Assembly (NCBI GenBank): GCA_002633005.1
Contig: NMRA01000584.1
Location: forward strand, 195,629 to 259,628
Direction of reading: 5' to 3'
DNA length: 64,000 nucleotides
From: Phoronis australis
Taxonomy: Eukaryota; Phoronida; Phoronidae
How positions within the stretch are numbered: position 1 is the stretch's first letter; each line of letters begins with the position of its first letter. The notes under the pieces were generated by a model, which was given only the letters and a program-made list of their open reading frames with translations, was not told where the DNA came from and did no database searches. Positions 1 to 12,775 of this stretch are shown piece by piece. The translations under genes were made by a program, and so were the position numbers.

Positions 1-549
1 CTGCCTTATTACAGTAAGTTCCGAAGTTAGCCAAATTTCGCTTCCAATGATTATGTAAAATATGAACAGTCCCTTGTGATGGAAGCAAGCATGCTTCCCT
101 GAACTTGTGTGTTGCAATCTGAAAGGGGGAATGGTGAATGTTATTTTCAGCAAATACTGTTAAGAGAGAGTTAGCTGCAAGCCTAAATACTCACACTGTA
201 TTGAGTTCTATTTCTGACTGGTTACCTTGTTTTGGTCTGGTTTTAGATATCAGGTTTCCGCTATAGATCCTGAATGTATTTTAAGAGAAAGTTGTGATTT
301 ATTTTTGGTGATGAGCGTGGGAATTAGCTGATGAATATGACGGATGATGCCAGGGTAGTTAGATTATTTCAACTAAAAAGCCTAGCAGTAAGTATTTCAA
401 GAGTAACTGTTCTCTAAGAGCTCCAATAACTTTATTCATTGCATAGCTGTAATGTAAACTGTATCATGAGGCCTAGATATAATAAACATTTCTGTTTGTA
501 TTTAATTGGGTAAAAATACAAATTTAATCATGTCCCTTTTACTCCACAG
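1..549. other. no gene recognised; possible intron of an upstream gene
   Basis: I see no protein-like frame, RNA gene or clear repeat. If the candidate exon at 550-606 is real, this stretch is the end of its preceding intron, since it finishes in a pyrimidine-rich run followed by CAG. Confidence 0.3.
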
Positions 550-606
550 GACCAAAAAACAGGCCGTCGTACCAATAACCAGGCACGTGATACGCGACCT
601 TGGTAG
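550..606 (+). CDS. candidate last coding exon of an unidentified gene
   Basis: A good acceptor (tttactccacag) precedes 550. One frame reads a short basic tail ending in RDTRPW and a TAG stop at 604-606. A second frame also stays open to a later stop (about 27 residues), so the frame is not settled. I do not recognise the family. The rest of the gene would lie outside the window to the left. A plausible 3' UTR and an AATAAA signal follow, which is the main support. Confidence 0.2.
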   Translation, partial: DQKTGRRTNNQARDTRPW

Positions 607-1640
607 AGGGCAGCACACGATGAGTTCACTGTGATCTGAGTTCATAAGTCCGCAAGAATCAGGGCGGGCTGCTATCGGTTTCTTTTGTATTATAATTTAA
701 CACTGGCCCAAACACCGCATATAAGCAAGTCATTGTTCATGAAGTCCCTGTGTGGAGATTGTCTCTGAGTGTGGAAGCCTTGTACGAGTGATGACTTACC
801 TGAATGAGACAGAGAGAATATTGCTGCATCTGTTTATTATTAGAAATTTGTTTATTCATTTAAATGAATGTTTTGATATGAAATGGTGCTTGAAGTGGAG
901 TGGGGGATGTTCACTGATCACTGTCTACCTTTCTTTAGGCTCCTCTGAAATGAGCATTTTTGTACAGAAATGTTTGTTTGATCAATTGCATTATAGGTGT
1001 ATATAGTAGGTAAGCACTGCAATTGAAGAGTAATTTAATTTACAAATAATTGCATCGTTTCTGGTATCCATTTTGTTGTTCGTATTAAGTTTGAAGTGAG
1101 TTTATATTTAGTGCAGTGTGCATCCTGTTAGTTTTTCTCTATTAACAAATAGCAACACAAATTATGAGAAACCGTTTCCCTACATTCCCAGTAATCTGAA
1201 CATTTTCAATTAGAAAGGTTATCATCTTACCTGGCCTTAACATGTCATTAATTGAACTTCACCTGTTTGCATTTTTATCTTGGTTCTTTAATAAATTTTG
1301 GATTGGAGATGTGTTTACTGACTTCACTGATGTTATGCTATTGACTGCTCAGGCTAGTTACACCTGTACAGTGTAGTTGAAGCATGTTGCAAAGAACCTG
1401 GTCTGTTTCGTAGACCCAAGGCAATAGTTGTGCGCTTGCGGGAAGAAATATATATATATGAATTCTATCATACATTACATGGATTTCTACATCTGGTACT
1501 GAACCTCCTCACTATTTTGCACCTGAAGCTTCTGGACCTGACTTAAAACTGCTCAGCAATAATCATTCATACTGTGTTCACAGGCAAAAATAGTTATATT
1601 AATGGATAGTTGCATGTAGTGCAATAAACTGACTGAATCT
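607..1640 (+). other. possible 3' UTR with polyadenylation signal
   Basis: AT-rich stretch with only short meaningless frames. It follows the candidate terminal exon and contains AATAAA at 1623-1628, fitting a 3' UTR. No other structure was noticed. Confidence 0.2.
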
Positions 1641-2096
1641 GACTCTAGGCATCCACTGCAGGATGTAGCCTTCCTACAATGCCTTCCAATTTGTTCTGTC
1701 TCTTGCTGCTCTCCTCCATGTTGTGCCTCTCGTCATACTTGGTATGAAACGCTTTTTGAAAAATTACACATTTTCACAAATTAATGATCTCATATAAATG
1801 TGTTGAATACAAAAAGTAATGGCTGCCAAAACTTGTGTTCAAATCTCCCAAGTCAGTTCGGCTATTGCTGGGTTCAAAGCACCTCAAAATTAAGTTAACT
1901 TCAGCTGCTTGACTGATAAGAGGGTCAAATATCTTCACTTAGAGTGCTACAAGCAACACAAAGATACAAGCTGTCTGGACTTGCTGGACGTACAAGTCGA
2001 TACAAGGGGTATTCAATGTAATTAACAAATTTATGCCGTGCATAATTCAACATTCCGGTCTCGCCAAAAACTTGAACTCATTGCCGCCATTTTGTA

Positions 2097-2250
2097 ATGC
2101 ACCCACCTGTGTGTGGACACATTTTGCCGTCACCCCATTCGCTGTATCTCCAAAACTGACGTATGCTCATGAAATTTTCATTAATGGGATGGCATGATCG
2201 AGCTTTTGGTCGGATCCTACTACCGGTGTGCCCCCTAGAGGGCCCACTCC
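2097..2250 (+). repeat. diverged copy of the GTGGACACATT repeat family
   Basis: Reads a GCACCCACC start, then GTGTGGACACATTTTGCCG, CTGTATCTCCAAAAC, a TCATGAAATTT-like segment, and ACTACCGGTGTGCCCCCTAG. The same blocks occur in the same order in the element at 3635-5012 and in a decayed copy near 18.6 kb. Confidence 0.7.
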
Positions 2251-3359
2251 GCCATCTTGTCATTCGCCGCAATAGCGGTCGAAATTTCGTCAAAAGCTCT
2301 CGGCAAGCCTTTGGGATTTTAACGAAATTTCCAAGAGGTTTTCCTCATGTCATAAACAGTGAGACTCGTCAGGATTCTCTATTTCTGGAACCTTAAGAAA
2401 CGTAAAAATGACACTAGTTCAGGTGTTTTCGTGGATGAATTTTTGCAATTTATTGCCCTGCAAAAGGCGCCCTTCCCCATTATTCTCGTTGCTGCTACGG
2501 GTGACGCCGTGCGCAGTGTCAAAAATGGGGAGTTTCCGATTGTGGAAGGGAACGAAGGACTCCTCGAAGAAAAAGTTCGATAAAGGGAATAATTGTTTTA
2601 GTTGGGACATCGACGACCTCCTAAGTTGTCCCTCGATCTGTGCGCAAAACGTGTTTTAGTCAGTGTGTGGCATAATTTGCCGAAAAACTTCCGGCGTACA
2701 TGTAGGAAGCACCCGCCCTGTCAAAGTCATGTCAACTAGAGACAGTGGTCACTGTCTAGTGTTGTTACAGATAGGCTGTGTGGCAAGATGCTTTTCACGC
2801 GTTCACTGTTAGAAACTTGAGATACGTAGGCTTTGTTCATTGTATGAGGAGTAATTTGCTTTTCAGGCAGACCTGGATGTTTTGCAAGACAGCTTGCGCT
2901 GGAGTCACTGTTTTATTTTCCTAGTACCACCCAGGCCGGAACCTTTTCTTCGGTTATTGCAACTCACCAGAGACACCACTGAGTAACCCGAGTATGGATT
3001 GAACCGTTCTGGTCATATTTAAAATAATGTTTTGCCACACCGAAGGAAGAACTACAGTTGTATAGGAACACTGTTTGGTGTATGCTGATTAAGTCACTTT
3101 GTCACACTTTCCCCGTGTGTGGGTGGGAGCAGGTTGTCACCGACTGGTGCTAATAGCTTTCGGTGCGACGATAGGCTGAAGGCTGGTTCGACTGAGTTAA
3201 TCACTTAATTACATGTAATCTCGACCGTACTTTCATAAGCCTACTCAAACAAAACGTCCGACGTAATGTCATCTATGCTCCAGCCAGTGCTGCGAAGCCT
3301 TGATTTGTGATGAACTTCTGAGACACTTTCTGCAATTAACTGTTACATTACGGCGTTTT

Positions 3360-3634
3360 CCCGTTGCTCCCAACTTGTTCTATTCTATAGCCCAACAAGA
3401 AGTTGGGAAGATGGCCAATGTAGCCTATATCTTTCACGACTGATTAACTCCATTCTGGAATTTATGTTTGGAGGGCCATCTCTCTTTTGTTCGATAACTG
3501 CTTTAATCTCCAATAAGATCGTATCTAGCCTGCAAGACTGGGTTGTGCTGTTAAAAATCAAAGTTAAGTTATAACATATTTGAACAAAAACCAATAGCAT
3601 GTCTGAATTCCTCGTCCGATCATGTTTAATTTTT
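3360..3634 (+). repeat. first part of a long interspersed repeat (R1)
   Basis: Closely resembles 53,405-53,690: shared blocks include CTATAGCCCAACAA, GACTGATTAACTCCATTCTGG, CTCTCTTTTGTTCGATAA and AAGTTAAGTTATAACATATTT. The remainder of the same repeat resumes at about 5035, after an inserted element. Confidence 0.75.
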
Positions 3635-5012
3635 ATGCGCCCACATATTTATATGTGGACACATTATGCCGTCATCTCTGTCCGTCCGGGCGGCGTCCGT
3701 CCTGCGTCCGCTGCTTTATCTCCAAAACCCTGTGACATACGTTCATGAAATTTGGCACATATGTTCCATTCATGAATGGGACGGCATGGGCGAACTTTCG
3801 GAGGGATCCGACTACCGGTGTGCCCCCTAGTGGCAATTTTATTTTATTTGTACGTTTACCTTTGTATCTTCAAAAGTCGTTAACGGATTTTCATGAAATT
3901 TAACATGTAGGCACCCCTCTATCTACCAAACCGCTCAAAGGATGATTGTGAAAATTGGCGTGTATGTGCTTACTATAAGGAAGACAGCTGACAATGATTT
4001 TCAGACGATTTGGACTACTGTGGCGCCTCCTAGTGGCAGTTTTGTTTGTTTTTTTTTTGCGCCTATGGCTGTATCTCCTAAACCGTTCGCAGGATCTTTA
4101 CGAAATTTAATAAGTGTATTTATATTATGTTAACAACAGACGATGACGAATTTTGGACGGATCCGCCTACCAGTGTGCCCCCTAGTGGCAATTTTATTTT
4201 TTTACGTTTACCTCTGTATCTTCACAAGTCCTTAACGGATTTTCATTAAATTTGCTATGTAGGCACCTACATGTATTAGTGCGATGACGCTATCCTCCCG
4301 TTTTCGGATGGATTCGACGTAGTTTGCGACACGCACTGGCCATTTTTACTGTTTTTGAGTCTGTTTTTTGGCGTCCACCCCTCTGTCAACCAAACCGCTA
4401 TAAGTATGATTGTGAAAATTGGCATGTATGTTCTTACTATGAAGGGGACGTTTGACGCTGAATTTCCCATGACTTTGATTACTGTGGCGCCTCCTAGTGG
4501 CAGTTTTTTTTGCGCCCATGGCTGTATCTCCAAAACCGTATCTTTACTAAATGTAGCAAGTGTATCTATGTGATGTTGACAACGGACGATGACGACTTTA
4601 GGATGATTCTGACTACCGGTATGCCTCTAGTGGCAATTTTAGTATTATACATTGACCTCTGTATTTTCATAGGTCTTCAGGTGTATACTTTGTCAGTGTT
4701 ACTTCGTGACTATGAAGGAAAAGTTCCAAGTAGAAATTTGTTTCTGGCATTCTAATGCTGTGCTAATCTCGTATGTTGGTAAATTTGTTTTTAATTCTAT
4801 GTTTCTGTGGTGCTTTAAGCAACTGGTGTATAGGATGTGCTTGTATTATGAAGATCACTCACATTTTGCCACTAGCCTGTTGAGGAGACAATGACCATGC
4901 CTTTCCATTTTGCAAAGTACAACATACTACATATATGACCTCTACTGGCCACTTTATGATATCAATAAACAACCCTAGAAGGATACCGTATGCTGTGCAT
5001 TTGTGGGCGCAT
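3635..5012 (+). mobile_element. MITE-like element with 11-bp terminal inverted repeats
   Basis: Begins ATGCGCCCACA (3635-3645) and ends TGTGGGCGCAT (5002-5012), a perfect 11-bp inverted pair. No transposase frame is present. The interior is built from diverged tandem blocks: CTACCGGTGTGCCCCCTAG-like at about 3815, 4165 and 4612; TGGCGCCTCCTAGTGGCAG at about 4021 and 4482; GCTGTATCTCC at about 4068 and 4520. The flanks are two halves of repeat R1, so this is an insertion into an older repeat. Confidence 0.6.
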
Positions 5013-5034
5013 TTCAACGCTCTGCGTTGCTCTT

Positions 5035-5290
5035 GTTTAATCGCCAAAATCGCCCATCTACAGCCGAATTGTTACGACAATCTTCTTTCTGAAAACGCCC
5101 TAATGTACCGGTACGTGGGTTTGACTGTTCACACCTTTCTGTAATGAGCGGGGTAGATAATTGGCCTGCCTGTTGTCAAACCACACACAAGACTGTGCTT
5201 GGCAGTTAGCAAAGGAGCTAAATGTTATCACACGCTCACAACCGCTCTGTGTCTGGTTAAGTCACTGAACGAGAGAACGCCGCCACTACG
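5035..5290 (+). repeat. second part of interspersed repeat R1
   Basis: Shares ATCGCCAAAATCG, ATAATTGGCCTGCCTGTTGTC, ACTGTGCTTGGCAGTTA and GCTAAATGTTATCACAC with 53,940-54,185, in the same order and orientation. Together with 3360-3634 it makes up one R1 copy. Confidence 0.75.
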
Positions 5291-5849
5291 CGGTAAACTC
5301 GCTGATTTAATAACCCGTTGTCTTTGTAGCTGGCTGTCTATTGACTATCGCTGTAAGTTTCTGACTCTCTTCAGTGCAACTCTGTGATTTTCTTTCAAAT
5401 TTTAACTCCTTAACTCTGACTGCCCCAAACCCGCACCTGTATAATTGTAGTTTCATGCAGTGTTCTGGAACGTTCACCAATTCAAGCACATTCTAAAACT
5501 TTCCGAAATCTACCCAATCCTTTTACCAACTTGACATATACTAGGCGCTAGAATGTTCCAGATTCCAGATTACATTAATCACTTACATGCTAGAGTCTTC
5601 TAGAATGTTCCACACTAGTCTTTGGTAAACTAATTATAAATCATCACTGTATTGACCTCAGGGGTCTTGCCAATCAACAACTATCTGCTAGAACACAAAC
5701 AGAACAATAGAACAAAATAAAACTACGAGTAGTGTCAATCCACTCCTGACAACACACACACCTCTACTAAAGAGAAAATAGCTATAATTTTCTAACACAT
5801 AATCATCTGGCACAGAATCTGCTTCTGTGTCCTTCTCTAAAGTGCTCCC
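5291..5849. other. no feature recognised
   Basis: Short frames only; no homology recognised on either strand. It contains several TCTAGAATGTTCCA-like words between 5480 and 5620, which may be decayed repeat. Confidence 0.3.
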
Positions 5850-7169
5850 TGACTTGCAGGCTCTGCTAGTTGTCTTAAGTAGTCTACACCGACCTAAGAT
5901 TCCCCTCGACATGGAATGTATAATTCTGCAGCGCGCTATTGCCCAACGCATAACTCTGGGGCTTTCAATCTTACAAGGCTGAATATTGGCTTGTGGTCTG
6001 TCTGCACCACGAATTCCTTCCCGTAGAGATAAAATTGGAAACGCTAAACGAGAAACACTATCGCCAAACACTCCTTCTCTTCTGTGAACGGTAATGCCGC
6101 CCGCTCAAGCTTCCGGCTGGCGTTCGCAATAGGGATTATCCCATCGTCAAACTCTGGTAGTATGACTACCCCTAAGCCATCGTTTGATCCGTCCTGACGA
6201 TGAATCTCTGGGTGAAATCTGGTACTCGTAGGATTGGACAAGTGCTAATATCGGTTCACACGACTTTCTTTGGCTGGCCCTTCTTCAGAAAATCAGTCAA
6301 CGGTGTGACTATCCGTATAGTTTGGCACAAACGTTCGGTAGTAGTCAGCCATAGGAATGACCGTGCTTAAGTCGTGGTAGATGGCGTTGGGTGCATCCTG
6401 GATCTTCATTAGTTTTTTATCGTCCATAGCTAACTGGTTCGTCCCAACCTGATGCCCAAGGAACTCCACCTCTTGATATCCAATGCTGCACGTCGATGGT
6501 TTTACTGTAAAGCCTGTTTGTTTTACTCTCTGAAACAAGTCTCCGACTGTACGGACACATCATCCTATTGAACGTGGCCGTTGAGTTCACCAAACCAAGT
6601 GCATTTTGCGGAACTGGTAATAGCCTCCTGGAGTCACAAATGCTGTTTTCTCTTTGCTGGCCTCATACATGGGAATTTGCTAGAAGCCCTTCGTGAAGTC
6701 AATCTTCGAGACAAAACGTTGATCATGCAGAATCGCCATAATAGCTTCAGGGTTTACCCATGGACTCGTCAAATTTGGTCACCAACACTACAGGAGAGCT
6801 GTAAGCTGAAATGGATGGTTCAGTGATGATCATATTCAACATCACCTGCACTTCTTTTTTCACTAGGTCCTCAGCTGTGGTGTAGGGCATCTGACGTGGT
6901 CTCACTCTCACAGGTTGTTCTGTCGTCAACTCGATGACGTGGCTGGCCAAATCGGTCTCTCCAGGCTGATTAGTGAAGATACCACGGTAATCATGTAGGA
7001 GTTGTAGTGCCTGTTCGCGGCATTCTGACGACATGGAATCACACAGCTTAACCTCCTTGGAGGTTTCCCTGTGAACCTGGAGCCGAAGCTTTAAACCGCC
7101 TCTATTAAGAAGAGTCGCTTCGTCAGTCTCACACTCTTTAATTAACACCGCGCAGATCACTTCATCCAT
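5850..7169 (-). pseudogene. decayed Ty3/gypsy retrotransposon pol
   Basis: Reading the minus strand from 7169 downward, frames match the gypsy pol order. First comes the linker before reverse transcriptase, with HVIELTTEQPVRVRPRQMPY and then SAYSSPVVLV (7169-6747). Next is a broken RT core with SKIDFTKGF, where the usual Trp codon has become a stop, then QIPMYEASKEKTAFVT. Then RT motif GFTVKPSTCSIGYQEVEFLG (6538-6293), and RNase H pieces RTDGSNDGLGVV and EEKECLAI (6241-6044). Last is CKIESPRVMRWAI in another frame (about 6000-5930). At least three frame changes and several in-frame stops show that it is dead. No LTRs or integrase were identified. Confidence 0.85.
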
Positions 7170-7291
7170 AATCTGAATCTATCGGCACCGGTGTTTTTTC
7201 CCACAGTTGCAAAACAGTTTGTGAATAGCTCTGATATTCAAAGTCAAGACGTTCTTGCTACCTTTAAGCAACTGGCTTCTTTACTATAGCG

Positions 7292-8065
7292 TTGCCAAAT
7301 ACCGAGGTCCCCACATTATGCGGAGACGTCCTGGCGTACCAAGCTTTCATAATGTTGTTTGAAGCTCTCATAGCAAGCATAGTAACTTCTTGTTCTCACC
7401 TGCTCTTTTACTTGGACCAGCACTTGACAGCTGAACCCGAAGATCTTATCGATGGTTGTTTATGTAAGGAATCTTACACAGGGTATGCCACTGCTAGGCA
7501 ACTACTTCAGTCAGAGTATGGTGACCATTATCGCGTAGCTGCTGCGTACACTGAACGGCGTAGAACTTGGCCCACAATAAAACAAGACTATGGGCAAGGC
7601 TTTAAACGGCTGTGCTGTTTCCTACAAAAATGCCGCCATGCCATGAAAGGTAAACCGCACTTAAAGGTTTTGGATCATCCTCAAAAAATACAGACAGTCG
7701 TAATACACTAGATATGCACGACAAATGGGGAGACAGGGTAGCTGCGTTGCGGACCTCATGTACTGTTCCAACTTTCAGCGATTTGGTGGTGTTCATTCAA
7801 CGTAGGTCGCAATGGACGAGGCACACATACAGAGAACCACCCAAAGAAGACAGCCGTGGAGAAAAAACAACGAGCATCTTTGTTACGAAATCCGACGTGA
7901 GTTCTAATCTCTCGTGGTTGCTCTCTCTGCAGACAGTCTCATAGCCTTGAGGATTGCAAGACATTGCTTCAGAAGTCACTATTAGAGAGAAAGAATTTCG
8001 TGAAGGATCAGAATTTGTGCTATAGATACCTTGGCAGACTCAAAGACAAATGCGCCATGCTATGA
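7292..8065 (+). pseudogene. decayed BEL/Pao-type gag fragment
   Basis: The first frame (7292-7711) carries the gag-associated domain typical of Pao polyproteins: LAYQAFIMLFEALI, HYLDQ-like LFYLDQHLTAEPEDLI, YATARQLLQSEYGDHYRVAA, then a WPTIK block. After a stop and frame change, 7714-7830 continues with DKWGDRVAALRTSC and FSDLVVFIQRRS. A third frame (about 7934-8065) has SHSLEDCKTLLQKS and NLCYRYLGRLKDKC, a degraded zinc-knuckle region. Protease, RT and integrase are absent. It faces away from the neighbouring gypsy remnant, so these are two separate insertions. Confidence 0.8.
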
Positions 8066-10911
8066 ACAGTCCCACTAAATAAGATTGGTCCTAACCCCGC
8101 TCGTCAAGGTAAGGCGGTGGGGTATGGAAAATTGAACTAGACCGCCGTATTTATCCACCTTGGCCGAGTCGCGCTCGGCTCACGATCAAAGGGATGCCGC
8201 CAAGCTGCTCTGTTCATCGAGTCACGAATGAGGATAATTGGCTTCGCTCATGCGGATATGATCAGCTAATTACATTCTACCTAGCAGACTGTACTTTTTA
8301 TGGAGAGAGTTACAAGTAATTTTTACTGTAATATTTGAAAAGAGGAGCGAAAACAAATATGAGTACAACTTTGAATTTTTCAAATCGGCCCAGGATAAGA
8401 GATTTTGCGGCAACACAGCAACACTCACGATTACTTTCAATCGGCGCACGAATACAAAAATATAGGACCCAAGTTATTTAAATTTTGGAACACATGCATT
8501 ACAATATTCAAAATACGTTTATTATGAATCTTACAAGCTGTAAAACGACGTTGTTTAATTTCATTGTGCTCATTCATTGTCATCCGTCAAATCGGCAATT
8601 TCCGAGATGTGATCTGCGGCATGCACGTAAGTGTACAAAACACGTGATTGTTATGTTCCTGAAGTACGAAAATTAAGAAACTTTAGCATGCCGTTATTAT
8701 TGACAGGGACACGATAAAACGAATTTGGATTTTGACTATAGTCTTGATACAGCGAGCTGGCTGACCACTGCGTCAGTGTCTCCGTTAGACCCAGAAATTT
8801 CACACAGCCCGGGTAGTTCACTTCGTCCCCAACATGTAGATAGAGCCTTGGACTATAAATACTCCACGGTAGAGCTAACGACCGTCGGCATGTGCATACA
8901 AAATCTGTGAGTTAACCAGCACTCACCTCGCACGTTGCAGCCGTTTAAATGAAAAAACAATCTAGTAAACGCCATTTTCCTGCATAATCCTCCGCGTTTT
9001 GTAACAAAAAAGTCTATCGTCGATGACCCACACACGCACGCTCCTGCACTCACGCTCATAAGCAGACGAACTTCAAAACAAACGTCACGTGACAACAACA
9101 TGTGTGTTCATCCAGAGATTTTTCTCGTGTTGTGGGGTACGATGTAGGGCAGATTTGCACTTAATCGCAATTAATCTGGACTCCACATGAACTTAACATC
9201 AGGAAGATTTCAGGTAATTTGTTGAGTCGAAACTATATTTTTATTCAAGAGTTCAAGTTTTCCTATTGACGATGGCGATTCAGCGACGCATCAGTCGGCA
9301 AGTTTTCGCCCTGTGATGAGCACAATTTTTTGAAAAATTATCGTAATTTAACAACGGAAGTTCATAGCAATGCACCACAATTTTGTAGAAAGACTGTCAT
9401 AGGCTAAAAATACGTCACAGAGCGTAAATTTTATGAATCCTAGCTACCGATTTTACCCGTTTGGGAAACCGGCTTTCAACTGCCGTAGACTACAATAAGA
9501 ATCCCCTCTCTGTGAAATGAATTTTTCTGAGCGTTTATTAGAGCCAATACAGTATTCAGCTTTCCACCAAGGCTAGGTGATGCTTCGGCATTAGTCTTTG
9601 TTGCATTAGTAACTGGTCTTGGCTAATTATCATTTTATGGCCTGGTCATCCATTCAGCCAAAAGTAGTTCTAGAGGTGGCTTATCAGCCAATTATTCACG
9701 CATGCTGACTCACAATAGAAGCCTGATAAGAGTGAAGGTGGATAAATGCGGTGTTCCTACAGTTTCTTGTGCTAGTGGAAGTGTTCACGACATCGTGTTT
9801 TCTTTGCTTGTGCGGTATGCGGGGAGTTGAGGATACAGCTTTTGCAGACCTCTCGAACAATACCCAGTGCTTACAAAAATATTCTGATATACATGTACCT
9901 CAAATGTATCGTACTCATGCTCAGCTTACCGCCCACATCCGAAATTTTCAATGTTTTATTTTTATAAGCGCCCATTTGCTCGGCTTACCTCCCACCCCCA
10001 ATTCTTCATGATCGAGACTTCCATAAAAGCGTGCTTTTGTGAAAATTCGTCGCACAAAACTAAGATTCCAAAACGTGCGCAACTCGATTACCTTTCAGTG
10101 ACGCAGTTTTAGCGAAACCGGGAACTTGCCATATTATGGCGGTAAAATGCCCGTATTCTTATGCTCTTTACTGAAGGAGACACAATTGTTTCCTTTGGCA
10201 CTGAGACGGCGCTTGTCAAATGCATTTCATTGCCGTGGAAGAACCAACAAAGCGGTACTTGAAAGAAATTTCAAGCCCGAGGCCTACCTTTTTATGATTG
10301 CCCGTCACAGTACACGAAACATCACCAACCTGATCCGCAATGACAAATGGTACCCAGTCACATTGTTTTGAATAATAAAGCAGGTAAGAGCCATTGTGAC
10401 AAGCAACTTGTCTCGCTGTTCCCTGTCTTGGTTAAAGACATGTTTTTAATGACTCACTCCTGAAATCAAAATGGAAGCGCCCAATTAAAAGCAAAAGCGC
10501 AAGAAATCAACTTGTTATTAAGGAGGAGCAAATCTTTACAAAATCACATGCTTCCCTTAGAAATACATGGCAAACTAGCGGCGACTTGCGTGATCTTGCT
10601 TTTCTCTCAAGAAACTATATCTATTTATTTCAACATTTAATGCCTTGGCCCACATGTTACATAAAAGTTACAGGATAACGCTGAGAAGCCTTTCCCTGAG
10701 GGCAGTGGCGTGAAATAAAAATTTCATTAGATTAATCTGAGCAATGGGCTCAGACATTTTCATTAGCTTTACAAATTTATGTTTATTTGGTTCACGCCAG
10801 CACCACTCGGGTATAAATGCAGTTCTCAGAGAACAATACTTTTTACAAACATGAAATAGTATTCATCTTCAATTAGGGACACACATGGTATTTTTGGTCC
10901 ACGAGAGCATG
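8066..10911. other. no gene recognised
   Basis: AT-rich sequence with short frames that look like noise. 8155-8185 has a small GC hairpin (GCCGAGTCGCGCTCGGC). I saw no protein homology, tRNA-like fold or clear tandem repeat. Confidence 0.35.
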
Positions 10912-12475
10912 TCAACCTTTCTCTATCATCAAGTTGTGGTTAGAGCAACGTAATTTAGCCATAGCTACTAAAAAGATATACAGAATATCGCGCAACCGAT
11001 AAGATTCCTTTTCAAAATCAATTTTAAATGAGGAATATGTATTAAGTTTTGAGCTATTCTCCACAGCAAAGATCCAGTCTTGTAAAAACCAATCTTTAAT
11101 TTGCTGCTCAAAAATGACAAGAAAAGATGCTTCGCAGCCAACTCCCTGATTGCCACCCCCATACCAATCCAAAACCATTAAGTTTGCGGCAAATTCCTAA
11201 CAGATGAAGCCCAATTTTTCTTACTAGCCTCATCCAATGCGACAAGCTTGTCATATACAGATTTTGGATTTCGATGTGCTGGTATTTTTAACAATTTAAA
11301 CCAATACTTCATCAGTTTAACAAAGAACTTTACATAAATTGGATACATGCCCAGTTCTCCCAGGACAGCATGATTTGGACAGTTACTTCGAACACCCAAC
11401 AGCTGCTTATTGAATTTCAATTGGACGCGCTAAATACTAGAATAATCTCACTGCCATAGCTAATGATTGTGTATACCATTTTATCAAAAATCTCGTGTGC
11501 AATTTTCGGTGAAAGTCGTCCACAGTTTGACTGAAAACGTTTAATTGAAAAAATTGGTTTTTGTGGCTGGTGAGTCAAAGTTTCCGTAGCTTGCGTCCCG
11601 ACTAACTTTGGAGTAAGGTACTTACTTATATGATGAGACAACATCAATTTTGTTATTTTCAAAATGCCATTTTTCGTATTTTCTCAATGGTACGCCTTTT
11701 CTAAATACCATTATTTATATTTTTGTTTTTGTAAGGCTGACTTTCATACCCCAATCCTGACATTATTCATGCAGAACGTTAATTTGCTGCTGTAGTTTAA
11801 ATGCTGTTTCTGCACTATCAACCATGTCATCAGCGTATAGCAACATATAAATTTGAGGTACATTCTTGTTTACGTAAATTCCTCTATTTAAAGATTCTCT
11901 TAAGTAATCAACAAACTCGTTCAAATACATACTAAATAAAAAAGGACTAAGCATACACCCTTGGCGAGTACCAATATTATTACTGAAAAAGTCAGTTAAC
12001 CCACGCTCAGTTCTTACACACGCTCTTAGCTTTGAATACATACTTTTCATCAATTTTATTCAAACGCTACCATGAATTCTTATTTTTTGTAGCCTAGTCC
12101 ACAAAAATTTACGTGAAATACTGTCAAAGGCCCGAGAAAAAACCACGTAAGTAGCATAAAGTCTGCCCCTGCGCTTACTCAATTATGAGCAATTCCTTGT
12201 AAAGTAAAATTTGGTCTATTGTACTATTTCTAAAACCAGCCTGAGCTTCGTTAACTAAATCGTTATCGTTGGCTCAACGTGTTAAACGAGCGTTTATAAG
12301 TTTCGTAAAAATTTTCTCGAGAACAGGCAGAAGTGAAATGCCCAGGTAATTATTTAGGTCATTGACGTCCCCTTGCTTATGCAATGGACAAATTATAGCG
12401 CCACACGAGGACTGAGGAAATTCCCCTTCTCATTGAGCACTATTAAAAATGTTTGTCAAAACAGGTGTTATATAA
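10912..12475 (-). pseudogene. decayed non-LTR (LINE) reverse transcriptase
   Basis: Read from about 12,475 downward. CGAIICPLHKQGDVNDLNNY and LLPVLEKIFTKLINARL are the N-terminal RT motifs. EAQAGFRNSTIDQ, AFDSISRKFLW, GTRQGCMLSPFLFSMYLNEF and the catalytic LLYADDMV (12,053-11,763) follow. Then come the thumb and C-terminal region with HEIFDKMVYTIISYGSEI (11,662-11,417), the segment PNHAVLGELGMYPI (11,420-11,178) and ENSSKLNTYSSFK (11,178-10,912). Stops and frame changes between blocks show that it is inactive. No endonuclease domain was identified upstream. The order fits a non-LTR element; I do not assign the clade. Confidence 0.85.
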
Positions 12476-12652
12476 TCTTTGGTGGATTTAAAGAGTATAA
12501 CAAAATTATTTTTTTTTCTAAATGGATGTAAAGAAATCGACCCAAATGAAAAGAAGGTTACTTATTCGAAATAGTATCAAAATTTCTTTTTACTATTAAG
12601 TCTCTTTGTGTGAGTCGATATACACAAAACGTACCGAGAGTGGTAAGGGCAG

Positions 12653-12767
12653 TAAGCGACACCCCACCTGCCTTCACGGCCACCCATACGAATCCCATGC
12701 AGACAAAGAGGCAAGCGACACATCACCTGCCTTCACGGCCACCCATACGAATCCGCAGACAAAGAGT
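12653..12767 (+). repeat. two tandem copies of an approximately 60-bp unit
   Basis: AAGCGACACCCCACCTGCC ... CATACGAATCC ... GCAGACAAAGAG is followed directly by a near-identical second copy (AAGCGACACATCACCTGCC ...). The sequence just before (12,613-12,640) resembles one arm of the foldback element at 20,887. Confidence 0.7.
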
Positions 12768-12775
12768 CAACTACT

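Noticed and set aside
10126-10371. 81-codon plus frame
   Set aside because: No homology, splice context or composition to support a gene.
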